From Candidatus Poseidonia sp. (lineage in GTDB: Archaea; Thermoplasmatota; Poseidoniia; Poseidoniales; Poseidoniaceae), in the NCBI GenBank assembly GCA_030827365.1, contig JAUREO010000007.1, positions 1 to 56,488 on the forward strand: a stretch of DNA of 56,488 nucleotides, written 5' to 3'. Position numbers and translations under genes: made by a program. This document shows, in pieces, positions 23,917-33,291 of this stretch; position 1 is the first letter of the stretch, and each line of letters begins with the position of its first letter. A model generated the notes under the pieces. That model did not search any database. It saw nothing but the letters and a program-made list of their open reading frames with translations, and was not told the DNA's origin.

Positions 23917-24747
23917 ATGGCGGATGAAGATGTTTCACCACTTGAAGCAGGCCTCTATCTCATTGGGATGGGTCCTGGGCGGATGGAATTGATGACCAGT
24001 AGAGCCCTTCGCACTGCAAGACGATGCGATGATCGGTTGTACGAAGCCTACACTGCGCTGTGGCCAGAACATGAACTACAACGTCTCGAAAAACACATCG
24101 GGCCCATCGAACGGGTAATGCGACCTGCGATTGAACAACCAGAAGAACTTCTACAAAGGGCGAAAACCGCTTCAATTGGTGTTTTGGTGGTGGGCGACCC
24201 CCTCCAAGCAACAACACATGTTGACTTGCAACTTCGATGTCTTGAGCAAGGTGTCGCTTGCCATATCGAACACGGTTTGTCCATAACAACCCTCGCAAGT
24301 GGTACTTCTGGATTATCAAATTACAAATTTGGAAGACAAACAACGCTCACCTATCCGCACGGCTCATGGATTGCCACCTCGCCTCTCGAGGTCATTATGC
24401 TCAACAAAACCAACGGATTCCATACTCTTGTCCTCCTCGACCTCGACCCGACTGGGCAAGGCGTCGGGCAGCAACAACCCATGACGCCAAGTGATGCTCA
24501 CAACGCTTTACAACTGATGAAACAAAAACTTCTCGAAGCCAACAACGACGAAGTGCTCGATGCATTTGATACATGGACAGCCATCGTATGCAGTGATTTG
24601 GGTTGTGAAGATGAAGCGATGTACACCACCACCATCGGTCAGTTATCTTCTGTCGAAGGCGGCCGACTCAACACCATTCTCATACCCGGAAGCATGAGTG
24701 ACATTGAAAAAAGTGCAATTTCTCGTTGGAATGTCGAGGTGAAATGA
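23917..24747 (+). CDS. dph5: Diphthine synthase
   Basis: The 276-residue protein begins LYLIGMGPGRMELMTSRAL, the tetrapyrrole-methylase-type fold of DphB/Dph5, with VLVVGDPLQATTHVDL (the G-D-P loop that binds SAM), IEHGLSITTLASGTSGLSNYKFGR and a C-terminal ILIPGSM strand. It methylates the carboxypropyl-histidine of translation factor aEF2 in diphthamide synthesis. A clear GGAGGT lies seven bases before ATG 23917, which settles the start; longer frames run into trm5. The stop overlaps the symporter start (ATGA). Confidence 0.92.
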   Translation: MADEDVSPLEAGLYLIGMGPGRMELMTSRALRTARRCDDRLYEAYTALWPEHELQRLEKHIGPIERVMRPAIEQPEELLQRAKTASIGVLVVGDPLQATTHVDLQLRCLEQGVACHIEHGLSITTLASGTSGLSNYKFGRQTTLTYPHGSWIATSPLEVIMLNKTNGFHTLVLLDLDPTGQGVGQQQPMTPSDAHNALQLMKQKLLEANNDEVLDAFDTWTAIVCSDLGCEDEAMYTTTIGQLSSVEGGRLNTILIPGSMSDIEKSAISRWNVEVK

Positions 24748-26891
24748 TGGACGCTGATACGACCGCGTTTATTTCGTTTGCACTGTTCATGTTGTTCTTT
24801 GCCGGTGTCGGCTTGGCGAGTATGCGAGTCAAGAAAGACACCACCGACGATTATCTCGTTGCCGGCCGTGGAATGCACCCAGCCCTTGCAGCACTTTCAG
24901 CCGTGAGTACATGGAACAGTGGGTACATGTTCATCGGTTTCATCAGCTTTGTCTACTTGATGGGTTATACTGCCATCTGGATCGGAGTGATTTCCACCAT
25001 CGGCCAACTCGTTGCATGGATTTGGCTCTACCGACACATTCAACGCGAAGCGACCAAACAAAACGTCCGTTCCCTCTCATCACTTGTTTCAACCACTCGA
25101 GGTGCACCCGAAGCAAAACTTGCCGCCGCACTTTCGGTTTTGTTTCTCTCCATTTACGCCGCCGCCCAACTCACCGCTGGAGGTGTCGCCCTCAATGCCA
25201 TTCTCGGATGGGATAAAATCGTTGGAATCCTCATTGGTTTTGTCCTCGTCGTCGCCTATTGTTATGCTGGCGGCGTACGTGCTTCGATTTGGACCGATGC
25301 GGCTCAATCTGTGGTGATGATCGCCGGCTCAACCCTTCTTTGTATCACAGCACTTTCTGAGGTTGGTGGCTTTTCAGGGCTTCATGACCAACTCACTATC
25401 GTCGACCCTGCAACCACTGAAATGTTTCCCTATGGACTCAAATTTGGTCTTACGTTGTGGCTTTTTGCCTTCTTCCTTGGAGGACTTGGCGTAGCGGGTC
25501 AACCACAAGTCGTATCTCGAGTGATGACCCTTGGTGAAGACAAGGACAGAATTCAAGCCATGATTTGGTTTTTCGTTTGGCAAACACCTTTCATCGCACT
25601 CATGTTCATCATCGGACTTGTCTCTCGTGCCATCTTTTTCGACGGTAATTTCGACCCTGAAATGGGCCTTCCCATGATGGCTCTTGAAGTTCTAAGTCCA
25701 TTTTGGGTCGGTTTGATTTTGGCATCAATTTTTGCTGCTACAATGTCAACCGCTGACAGTTTGGTGCTCGCTTGTACCGCTGCTATTACCGATGATGTCA
25801 AGCCTGAATGGAGTGAAGACCACAAAACCACCAAACGTGTAACGCTCGTAATGGCTGTGTTTGCCACCCTCATCTCCCTCTTCGCCCTCTTCACAAAAAA
25901 CGATTCTGTCTTCGATTTAGTGGTTCTGGCTGTGTACGGCCTCGGCTCAATTTTCATTCCACTTCTCATCCTCCAAATTATGGGCTACAAGTCTGATTCG
26001 TTCCACACCATCGCTATGATGGTCACGGCATTAACCTCGGTGACCCTTTGGAGTTTGAGTGATTATTCAAGCGACATCTTCCCTTCAATTCCAGGTATTG
26101 GCTCGGCTTTCATCGCTCACTTTGTGCTGTGTCGATTCCGCGAGGATTCGTCGTCGAACCCTTTTGGCACGATGTTTCATTTCCTTTCAAAGGACGAAGA
26201 TGCAGCCACTATCGAAGCCCGATTTTTGATTCGACCAAATCAACTTCTATCGGCGGGCGTCATTGCACTTTTGGTTGTCGTTGGGCTTGAAACCGCCTAT
26301 GTGATCTCTGACCCGCCAGAACCTCTTGACGCTGGAGCAAACTCGGGTGCGATGTACCAACTTGACATCGCTACGAGCACCGTCACCTATTCGGAAATTT
26401 TTGACCTCGATGACGGTGAGTCGGCTGATTTCAAAACCAACCTTGCCGAATGGGGGCTCCCGGAAGATGCTGGGGCGATTTATCAAATTCAATTCCAAAT
26501 TCTCTACTCAGATACAAGAGATAACTCCGGACAAAACATCTGTGATGTTGTGACGACCACTCCCGATTTTGATGGGGTTGAAGGGCCGCTTGAAGCGGTT
26601 GTCGCCGACCAACAAACCAACGAAGAGTGCGATAACCCCGTGATGGTGGCTTATGTCTACCAAACCTCACTCGATGCCATCATCACCAACTCAACTGGAC
26701 CGAAGTCATCGATGAATGCGTACACCTCACAACTCATGGATCAATCCCCAATGCAAGGTGAATTCGTCATCACGCTCTCGCTTGAGACTCAAACACTTAC
26801 CTTTTTCACCAACGACGCTGGCGAAACCATCGAAGTCATCGTTACCGTCGACTATGTTCAAAGTGTGGGCAAACCAACACCGGTTGCTTAA
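24744..26891 (+). CDS. Sodium:solute symporter (SSS/PutP family) with C-terminal extracytoplasmic domain
   Basis: From ATG 24744 (715 residues) the first 460 residues have about 12-13 membrane spans. DDYLVAGRGMHPALAALSAVSTWNSGYMF is typical of the SSS N-terminus, and GLILASIFAATMSTADSLVLACTAAITDDV is the Na2-site region with paired Ser/Thr. The family imports proline, sugars, carboxylates or other solutes with Na+. After a further span near 505 the last 190 residues form a soluble, acidic beta-rich domain with two Cys (QNICDV, NEECDN), probably outside the cell. Such an extension is not usual in PutP. It overlaps dph5 by four bases. Confidence 0.9.
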   Translation: MMDADTTAFISFALFMLFFAGVGLASMRVKKDTTDDYLVAGRGMHPALAALSAVSTWNSGYMFIGFISFVYLMGYTAIWIGVISTIGQLVAWIWLYRHIQREATKQNVRSLSSLVSTTRGAPEAKLAAALSVLFLSIYAAAQLTAGGVALNAILGWDKIVGILIGFVLVVAYCYAGGVRASIWTDAAQSVVMIAGSTLLCITALSEVGGFSGLHDQLTIVDPATTEMFPYGLKFGLTLWLFAFFLGGLGVAGQPQVVSRVMTLGEDKDRIQAMIWFFVWQTPFIALMFIIGLVSRAIFFDGNFDPEMGLPMMALEVLSPFWVGLILASIFAATMSTADSLVLACTAAITDDVKPEWSEDHKTTKRVTLVMAVFATLISLFALFTKNDSVFDLVVLAVYGLGSIFIPLLILQIMGYKSDSFHTIAMMVTALTSVTLWSLSDYSSDIFPSIPGIGSAFIAHFVLCRFREDSSSNPFGTMFHFLSKDEDAATIEARFLIRPNQLLSAGVIALLVVVGLETAYVISDPPEPLDAGANSGAMYQLDIATSTVTYSEIFDLDDGESADFKTNLAEWGLPEDAGAIYQIQFQILYSDTRDNSGQNICDVVTTTPDFDGVEGPLEAVVADQQTNEECDNPVMVAYVYQTSLDAIITNSTGPKSSMNAYTSQLMDQSPMQGEFVITLSLETQTLTFFTNDAGETIEVIVTVDYVQSVGKPTPVA

Positions 26892-27730
26892 CCCAACGAG
26901 TAACGCTTGCCTTGCCAACCAACATCCCATCCAAGTTGTTTGACTTGGGTGTATTCTTTGCCCGAAGTATCGTACAGGGGATTGGTATGATTGAGATGAA
27001 TAAATTCGATTTCAGGGTCACCATGTTGCCTTGGGCCGAGCATGTCAATCGTTTCACAAACGGGTGGATGTGGCACCTCCGATTGTACGCGATGGGATAA
27101 CTCATCAAGACTCCAAAAAGTCCCATCGATGAGAGCGATATCGACCTCATACGACGCGAGCCACGACCTAAGGTCACGGGCACCAAGTGTTTCTTGCCAG
27201 GTGTCATGGTCTGGCAAATAGAGGAGGGTGGTGCTGTTGGTCTTGACCAAAAAAGCGTGTGTATCACTGAGTTCTGCCCGATGTGGAACCAGAATGGGTT
27301 GAATGCTCAATTGCGAGGACACTTCAATTAACTTGCCATGTGAAAAGACATGCGGCACCACAACACCTTGTTGAAGCAACACATTCCAGTGGGGGGTGGA
27401 ACGCATCAACTCGAGCATCAAAGCCGAGAGATGGAGTGGTATGCCTCGAAGGTTCATGGTCTCCTTACCAAACAATCCCAAACCGTCAACGTGACCAAAA
27501 TGGGCGTGCGTAAGGAACACATGGCCGATGGATTGAGCGTTCATGAATCGTAATTGTTGAGCAAGTGAACGAGAGACATCGATGAGGTGAAAAGTGTCCT
27601 CTTCGACAAGGCCAAGAGCGACTGGATAGGCTTCGTCCACCGATGAAACTTCTATGCAGCAGTCTTTGTTGCATCCCGCTTGCGGTCTGCCTCCATCTTG
27701 AGCGATGCCAAGGAGAACCGCTTCGACCAT
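26888..27730 (-). CDS. PqqB-like metallo-beta-lactamase-fold hydrolase
   Basis: The 280-residue protein starts VLLGIAQDGGRPQAGC, close to the start of coenzyme PQQ protein PqqB, and has C-x3-CC after it. The metal motif THAHFGHVDGL (H75, H77, H80 and D82) is intact, unlike most PqqB, which lack the catalytic set. Later metal residues include H in LVPHR and YLPDHDTWQ and H in IHLNHTNP. This points to an active zinc hydrolase related to, but not necessarily acting in, PQQ synthesis. No other pqq gene lies in the window. The 3' end overlaps the symporter gene by four bases on the other strand. Confidence 0.85.
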   Translation of the reverse strand: MVEAVLLGIAQDGGRPQAGCNKDCCIEVSSVDEAYPVALGLVEEDTFHLIDVSRSLAQQLRFMNAQSIGHVFLTHAHFGHVDGLGLFGKETMNLRGIPLHLSALMLELMRSTPHWNVLLQQGVVVPHVFSHGKLIEVSSQLSIQPILVPHRAELSDTHAFLVKTNSTTLLYLPDHDTWQETLGARDLRSWLASYEVDIALIDGTFWSLDELSHRVQSEVPHPPVCETIDMLGPRQHGDPEIEFIHLNHTNPLYDTSGKEYTQVKQLGWDVGWQGKRYSLG

Positions 27731-27783
27731 GTTGATGGTACAAGGTCGAATCTCATCAATTCTTCACTTTATGTGATTGAAAC

Positions 27784-27798
27784 ATATTGTGACAATAT
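27784..27798. repeat. Perfect 15-base palindrome
   Basis: ATATTGT, a single G and ACAATAT lie five bases beyond the stop of the lipoprotein gene and 54 bases before the start of the PqqB-like gene. It may be an operator or a weak transcript-end hairpin. No T-run follows on the minus strand. Confidence 0.45.
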
Positions 27799-27802
27799 AC
27801 TT

Positions 27803-28648
27803 CTATTCTTGTGATTGCTCGAAGAGAACATCATGAGCAATTTGCCGAATATCGACATTCCACCGTTCAAAAATTGGCATGTCCATTGGTTCAACTCCGT
27901 GAACCGCATGAAGCCAAATGAGTGCCCCGGTATCGATAGCAATTTGACCAGCATGTCCTTTTGCATCAGTGAAGATAGAAGTTGCCTTTTCGCCCGTGAG
28001 TTGTTCAACATCATCCTTTAATTCACCAGCTTCAAACATATCTCGTAGTTGATACATCACAGCACCGTGATGAAAATTGAACACATTGGTTGTTGGAAAG
28101 TCAGAACTCAAATTCGATGAAAGATTCATCCATGCATTGAAAGCAACGTCGGTGTTGTTCCTGTAATCAGTTCCATTTTCATATTCGGCTGGGAAATCTT
28201 TCCACGGCATGGCTAATCCAATTCGAATGTTTGGGTTTTTCTCCACTGCATAAGTCGTAAAATTCCATATTGCAGCATCGGATTGAAGCCCGTTTTCGAT
28301 AAACTCTATGCTACAACAAATCATAATCAACACATCAATTTCTCCTGTGTCCAAATACGCTTTGATGTTCTTGCGATGTTCTTCGTCTTCCCACAACGCA
28401 TCTGGAGCTCCAGAAGCCCCTCCACTGAATTCAATCAGAGAAGAATGGTTCGAAAAATCAGAGTCGATTGCATAATCTTCCAACGTTTCAGCAAAGACAC
28501 GACCAAAACTATGTCCAATGTAGAGGACATTGTAGTCCTCGGTATTGAGTTCAATTGGAATTGCTTTTTTCTTGCCATCTCGTAAACATCCGGATAAAGA
28601 TACTGCAAGGATGAGCATTGCAATGAGAATCGCTCCTTTTTTGTTCAT
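27803..28648 (-). CDS. Lipoprotein with SGNH-like hydrolase features
   Basis: From ATG 28648 (281 residues) a signal peptide with the lipobox LSGC ends at residue 21-24, so the protein should be lipid-anchored outside the membrane. The mature part begins NVLYIGHSFGR, similar to the nucleophile block of SGNH/GDSL-type proteins (G-x-S), continues with ICCSIEFIENG, and near the end has DAKGHAGQIAIDTGALIWLHA, where a His could complete a triad. I place it loosely near DUF4886-like SGNH proteins. GAGG precedes the ATG by about ten bases; the GTG at 28663 is the alternative. Confidence 0.7.
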   Translation of the reverse strand: MNKKGAILIAMLILAVSLSGCLRDGKKKAIPIELNTEDYNVLYIGHSFGRVFAETLEDYAIDSDFSNHSSLIEFSGGASGAPDALWEDEEHRKNIKAYLDTGEIDVLIMICCSIEFIENGLQSDAAIWNFTTYAVEKNPNIRIGLAMPWKDFPAEYENGTDYRNNTDVAFNAWMNLSSNLSSDFPTTNVFNFHHGAVMYQLRDMFEAGELKDDVEQLTGEKATSIFTDAKGHAGQIAIDTGALIWLHAVHGVEPMDMPIFERWNVDIRQIAHDVLFEQSQE

Positions 28649-28786
28649 GATTTTTTTCCTCACAACTTATCAAATATTTCTTTCGACATCGTTTTTTCAT
28701 TGATAAAGAATGTGTTTTTTTAAAAAAAAAATTTGTCAAATCGTTGTACCAAATCGGTTAATAGGGGGGAATTTAGGATTCAAAAC

Positions 28787-30865
28787 ATGTGGACTGATGA
28801 ACAACTATTGGGGCAAGGTTGGACACAAGAACAAATCGATCAATGGAGAATTGACCAAGGAATTCAAGTTGAACATGTTTCAGCCATCGACACCCAAACG
28901 AATGCTCTGCCTGAGATTGTCGAATCGAAACTCGGCTCAGTCGACACTGGAGCAGCAACTTTCTTGCACAACAAGACCCAAATGATTCTCGTTGTGTGTA
29001 TGCTCATCGTTGCACCACTTTCCCTGTACTCTTCGCTTTTTGGTCAGGGCCCTCAGGGACCCGCTGGACAAGAAGGTCAACAAGGTGAAAATGGTACAGC
29101 CGGTTCAAGTTTTCATCTCGTGCAATCATCTTCTGATTTACCATATTGTGATGAAAGCCTGCAGAATCAAATTTTCTTTGTCGCCAATGATTCTGGCTTC
29201 GCCGTTTGTCAAAATGGAAATTACTTCAGTGTGGACCTCACTGGTCCTCGAGGTGATTCGGGACTCAATGGCACGGATGGAAATGATGGGGTCAACGGCA
29301 CAGATGGAACAAATGGGTCGAATGGCCAAGATGGAAATGATGGTACTGATGGAACAGACGGCATCGATGGTCAAGATGGTTCAAATGGTGCAGACGGTTC
29401 GGATGGGCTCACATCAATCATCGTCTCAAGTATAGAACCAAACGGTGTGAATTGTCCCGATGGTGGCACGCGTATCGATACCGGAATCGACGACAATGGC
29501 GATGGTGCTTTAGGAACAGGTGAAATCGATGATTCCATTTTTGTTTGTAATGGTGCAGATGGCAACGATGGAAGCGACGGAACAAATGGGAGTTCAACCT
29601 CAACCATGATGGTCGCTACCCTTACCATTGCCCCTTCGTATCTTGGATGCAATGGAACGGGGCAGTTGCTTCAGCAGGGGCTTGATGATGGTTCAGGCGG
29701 TGGTACTCCTCAGAACGGCATATTAGAAGCAGGAGAAATACTCACAAGTTCCCTCATTTGTACAACCTTCTCCGTCTCTCAAGTGGTCGATATGAACATT
29801 GGTACTGGTAACAGCGCACCCTCAAATTTCGTCACAGTGAACTCAACAATGTATTTCACTGCAAGTGCAGGGGGGAGTGCAGAATTATGGTCTCTTGACA
29901 CGAACGGAACATTGACTTCAGTCTATTCGGGTACTGTCCTCGGTCTACAGGCTGTGGGAAGTCATCTCATGTTCCTCGGTAGCGACGCATCGGCTGGACT
30001 TGAACCATGGATATTCAATCCATCCAACACCACGGCGTGGAGAATTGCGGATATTAACCCCGGAACTTCAGGTAGTTTTGCAGGACAATTCACCTTGTTA
30101 GGTACGACGGTGTATTTTTCAGCCCGAGATGGTGCTGGTGTCTTTGACCTGTGGGCGTATGAACAATCAAATTCGAGCGTATGGAAGGTCGATGATGGTT
30201 CAGGACCGTTAGAGATCGTCGTCGTTGGTTCTCATGTCTACTACGCTACTTCCAATGAATTGAGAATGTACAATACGACCTCAAGCACCTCTTATGATAT
30301 CGATATCAATCCAGGACCTCTTGCTTCAAGCCCATCAAGTTTGGTCGTTATGGGAACGACGATTTACATGTCTGCAAATGATGGAAGTGTTGGAAAAGAA
30401 TTGCAGGCCTATGAAACAACAAACAATTCTACATGGACTGCTGCAGATATTCGGACTGGTGTTGCAGCAAGTTCACCTTCATACATAACAGTCATGGGTA
30501 CGAGATTGTACATGCAAGCAACTTCAGGCTCGTACTTCGAATTGTGGGTTTATGATATTGTCAACAACTCCTTTTGGGAAGTATCGAACATTCAATCAAC
30601 ATCTGGAAGCAATGGCCCTGAAGATTTGACGGCATACCAATACACCATATATTTCTCAGCTAACGATGGCACGACAGGTGAAGAATTGTGGGCCCATCAT
30701 GCAGTGAATGGAACGACGTGGCAAGTTGTCGACTTGGACCCATCAGGTGGATATGTCGGAGAAATCTACCTTCATGAAGGCAATATCTTCTTCGCCAGCC
30801 AAGATGGAACCACAGGGATTGAACTATGGCAACTCATATTCTCGAGGACGGTCACCTTTGTTTAA
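28787..30865 (+). CDS. Membrane-anchored surface protein: collagen-like repeats, Cys domain, ELW propeller repeats
   Basis: From ATG 28787 (692 residues) the protein has an N-terminal W-T-D-E-Q-L-L-G-Q-G-W-T-Q-E-Q-I-D-Q-W segment similar to short SHOCT-type motifs, one membrane span at about 66-84, and G-x-y triplets at about 86-106 and 153-207. Between and after them are Cys-containing repeats with E-P-N-G-V-N-C-x2-G-G-x-R-I-D-x-G-x-D-D-N-G-D-G, the pattern I associate with DUF7151. The last 350 residues hold seven or so blocks of about 45 residues with F/M-S-A-x-D-G-x-x-G-x-E-L-W and D-I-x-P-G, like ELWxxDGT propeller blades. Many N-x-S/T sites suggest glycosylation. It is probably a type II surface protein. 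Confidence 0.85.
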   Translation: MWTDEQLLGQGWTQEQIDQWRIDQGIQVEHVSAIDTQTNALPEIVESKLGSVDTGAATFLHNKTQMILVVCMLIVAPLSLYSSLFGQGPQGPAGQEGQQGENGTAGSSFHLVQSSSDLPYCDESLQNQIFFVANDSGFAVCQNGNYFSVDLTGPRGDSGLNGTDGNDGVNGTDGTNGSNGQDGNDGTDGTDGIDGQDGSNGADGSDGLTSIIVSSIEPNGVNCPDGGTRIDTGIDDNGDGALGTGEIDDSIFVCNGADGNDGSDGTNGSSTSTMMVATLTIAPSYLGCNGTGQLLQQGLDDGSGGGTPQNGILEAGEILTSSLICTTFSVSQVVDMNIGTGNSAPSNFVTVNSTMYFTASAGGSAELWSLDTNGTLTSVYSGTVLGLQAVGSHLMFLGSDASAGLEPWIFNPSNTTAWRIADINPGTSGSFAGQFTLLGTTVYFSARDGAGVFDLWAYEQSNSSVWKVDDGSGPLEIVVVGSHVYYATSNELRMYNTTSSTSYDIDINPGPLASSPSSLVVMGTTIYMSANDGSVGKELQAYETTNNSTWTAADIRTGVAASSPSYITVMGTRLYMQATSGSYFELWVYDIVNNSFWEVSNIQSTSGSNGPEDLTAYQYTIYFSANDGTTGEELWAHHAVNGTTWQVVDLDPSGGYVGEIYLHEGNIFFASQDGTTGIELWQLIFSRTVTFV
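29243..29407 (+). repeat. Collagen-like Gly-x-y coding repeat
   Basis: Eighteen consecutive triplet units encode GPRGDSGLNGTDGNDG and similar, with Asn-Gly-Thr-Asp-Gly as the commonest motif. Hydroxyproline sites are absent, and Asn/Asp/Thr replace Pro. Lies in the surface protein at 28787-30865. Confidence 0.8.
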
Positions 30866-30939
30866 TGCCATCAATATTTGACGAATGGCGGCACGAAGAA
30901 GTCAAACCATAGCGGTGTGTCGGACTGTTTGGCGAGCAT

Positions 30940-32679
30940 ATGGCAGGTCCTTCAAAGGTTGAAATGGAAGGACAAAAAAAACAACGGATTCGGATGCGAG
31001 GTACCAAACAAGCCAACGAGGCAACAGCCAAAAAAATTCGAAAACAACTCGATGAATTGCTTGAAAACCCTCGCGTTGCCCTGCCTGAAATGAGGTTTCA
31101 CGGCCGATTATCATGGGGAAGAAAAGACGCTGTGACCAAAAGCTTAGAGAAATTCGAATCGGTCATTCGACATAAAAACGATGTGAAATGGCTCACCAAG
31201 AAGATGGTTGCGAAGCGAGAAGATTCGCTTGTCAAAGCCTTTGCAGGCTCTCTTCGGGCAGCCCATGATGACGATATTTCGCTGGTTGGTAATTTCAGCT
31301 CGGGCAGTTTTGGATCTGCATCCTTCATTCGTCGCGGCGATGGAAAACAAGGCTATCTTGCAGGCATTCAAAATTTCAATCATCTCACATTGCGACTCTT
31401 TCCCTGGGAAGACCATGCCCGTCATGGCATGTTTTTCTTCAGTTGGGACGGCGGATTTGTCTGTACAGGCCCACACCCGAATGTTCCTGAGGGTTGGCTT
31501 GAAGATGTGCTTAAACGCTCTCGGTTCTCATTTAATGCTTCAAATCACGAAGGTGTCGATTACTTCGTAACCTCGGGCCTTGATAGTGAGTGTGTTGCTT
31601 CGTTTTCTCCATCTGGAAATGGGTACATTGTCCTCAAATTCCATCATGGTCCAAGAGTAGCCATTGGATTTGACCAGTTTGAAGACAATAAAAAGAAAGA
31701 GACGTCGTTTATCCATCACCTCGCACTCTCAATGCTTCCACCACGATTGTCTTCAATTCTTGACATCGATTCTGTATGGTATCCAAATGGATGGGATTCG
31801 AATGAAAGTTTACCTGAAAAATGCCAGCAAAACACCAACTACGTCCTTAACGGATGGCAAGGCCTTACCCATAACGAAGGTACCGTCGCAGAAAGTTTGC
31901 AAAACGCCATCATAGGCGGCATTGACCGTGGCGTGTTGATTGGAAACCATTGGTTTGATGGCGAAAATGAAGACGGCATTCGAGAACAATTTTCCTCTGT
32001 TCACGGGTCAAAAGATGAGCAAGAATTAGCATGCGAATTATTGCTCGACGCCATTGCTTCCCCTCATGAGGAATCTGGACATCTGTTTATTGGCGTGAAG
32101 GGAAACATCGTCAAACAAGATGGAGGAACATTACGAATTCACACCGATGCTCACTGCAATGACATCTTGACGGCGTTATGGAAGCACCATGGACAAGCGG
32201 GCCTCAAGGCTCTCGGTCTTGTTGGAAAAGAAATCGATGAAATTTGGCAGAAACAACTCGATTCGCCAAAACCATTTGGGAAGTTTTTGAAGGAACTTGA
32301 AAAGAACAGGGAACTTGCGAACAAATACAAAAAATTCCCACGTCACGAAGGACACGGATGTGCTAGTGACATCGAGGAGTACATCGTTCAGGGACTTGTC
32401 CTCGGGCCAGGTGCAACCGAACGTGTTGCAACACAACGACACAAGACCATCGATGGTGCAGCTTCAGCGTGGGCTTGGCTTGTTGCAGCGAACCGCTCAA
32501 AAGGGCAAGAATGGCATTTCGACAACGATGCCCGCGACCGCGGTGGTGTATGGGCACTCCCTGCAGAAAAGATGCTCAACATAGGTGTTCAATTGCTTGC
32601 ATCCAAAGAAAAAGACTCATCGCTTGAAGAACAGTGGAATGGGGCATTTGATGAATTAAAAGTCAACACGGGACAGTAA
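30940..32679 (+). CDS. Hypothetical protein, 579 residues, cytoplasmic
   Basis: I do not recognise the family. Residues 1-50 are basic and helical (KKQRIRMRGTKQANEATAKKIRKQL). Residues 95-290 are beta-rich with repeated Phe/Gly/His patterns (GNFSSGSFGSASF, FNHLTLRLFPWEDHARHGMFFFSWDGGFV), perhaps a jelly-roll or beta-sheet domain. Residues 290-470 are mixed, and the end is helical with NRSKGQEWHFDNDARDRGGVW. There is no signal peptide or membrane span. It has no tight neighbour upstream, and its stop is directly against the stop of the convergent LysE gene. Confidence 0.75.
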   Translation: MAGPSKVEMEGQKKQRIRMRGTKQANEATAKKIRKQLDELLENPRVALPEMRFHGRLSWGRKDAVTKSLEKFESVIRHKNDVKWLTKKMVAKREDSLVKAFAGSLRAAHDDDISLVGNFSSGSFGSASFIRRGDGKQGYLAGIQNFNHLTLRLFPWEDHARHGMFFFSWDGGFVCTGPHPNVPEGWLEDVLKRSRFSFNASNHEGVDYFVTSGLDSECVASFSPSGNGYIVLKFHHGPRVAIGFDQFEDNKKKETSFIHHLALSMLPPRLSSILDIDSVWYPNGWDSNESLPEKCQQNTNYVLNGWQGLTHNEGTVAESLQNAIIGGIDRGVLIGNHWFDGENEDGIREQFSSVHGSKDEQELACELLLDAIASPHEESGHLFIGVKGNIVKQDGGTLRIHTDAHCNDILTALWKHHGQAGLKALGLVGKEIDEIWQKQLDSPKPFGKFLKELEKNRELANKYKKFPRHEGHGCASDIEEYIVQGLVLGPGATERVATQRHKTIDGAASAWAWLVAANRSKGQEWHFDNDARDRGGVWALPAEKMLNIGVQLLASKEKDSSLEEQWNGAFDELKVNTGQ

Positions 32680-33291
32680 TCAAACCACAACCAAATACAC
32701 CGCAACGCCAATGAGGGCGATACCGAAGATTTGGTTGAGTCGTTTTCCAGAGCGTTCTGAAGTAAACAAACTACGCAAATACGAACCGAAAGCGGCCCAA
32801 ATCAGCACGGCTGGCCATCCGAACGAAAGATTGAGCAAGACCAAGAGAACCTTTGAAATGACACCAGCACCAAACACCGCACCAAAGGTGGTCATCAAGA
32901 CAAGAAAATGAATCCAGGCTTTGCCATTGACAAGTTGGAGCATAAACCCAGTTTTGAAGCCAAGGCGTTCATCGATGTGCTCGGATTTCACCGAAGAACT
33001 ACGCATCACACCCACACCAATGTAGGCGATGTACAAGGCACCAACAACACCAAGAACATCGAAAACAGTCTTGTATTTCTCAATCGAATCTGTTGCTATA
33101 CCAATCAAAATGCCGAGGAGTGACCAACCAATGCCCATACCGAAAATCATCGGTAGGGAGGCTTTAACACCAAATTTTGAACCATGTGCGGCACACAGAA
33201 TATTGTTCGGACCGGGCGTAAAACACATTGGGATGATGAATGCAAGTGCTGCAAGCAGCAATTCGGTGTCCATTGGCAATTCGCCATCCAT
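32680..33291 (-). CDS. LysE/RhtB-family amino acid exporter
   Basis: From ATG 33291 (203 residues) the protein has six membrane spans. IPMCFTPGPNNILCAAHG near the N-terminus is the signature block of LysE/RhtB, with the conserved P-G-P-x-N, and GFMLQLVNGKAWIHFLVL in the middle fits the family. It should export an amino acid; the coupling below points to homoserine, methionine, cysteine or related thio-amino acids. The start ATG shares one base with the stop of the Cys/Met PLP enzyme (TGATG). The frame stays open upstream but overlaps that gene. ATG 33273 is an alternative start. Confidence 0.9.
   Translation of the reverse strand: MDGELPMDTELLLAALAFIIPMCFTPGPNNILCAAHGSKFGVKASLPMIFGMGIGWSLLGILIGIATDSIEKYKTVFDVLGVVGALYIAYIGVGVMRSSSVKSEHIDERLGFKTGFMLQLVNGKAWIHFLVLMTTFGAVFGAGVISKVLLVLLNLSFGWPAVLIWAAFGSYLRSLFTSERSGKRLNQIFGIALIGVAVYLVVV

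Noticed and set aside
29138..29652. Minus-strand ORFs opposite the collagen-like repeats
   Set aside because: They arise from repetitive codons of the surface protein, and have repeated Ile/Ser residues without domain features.
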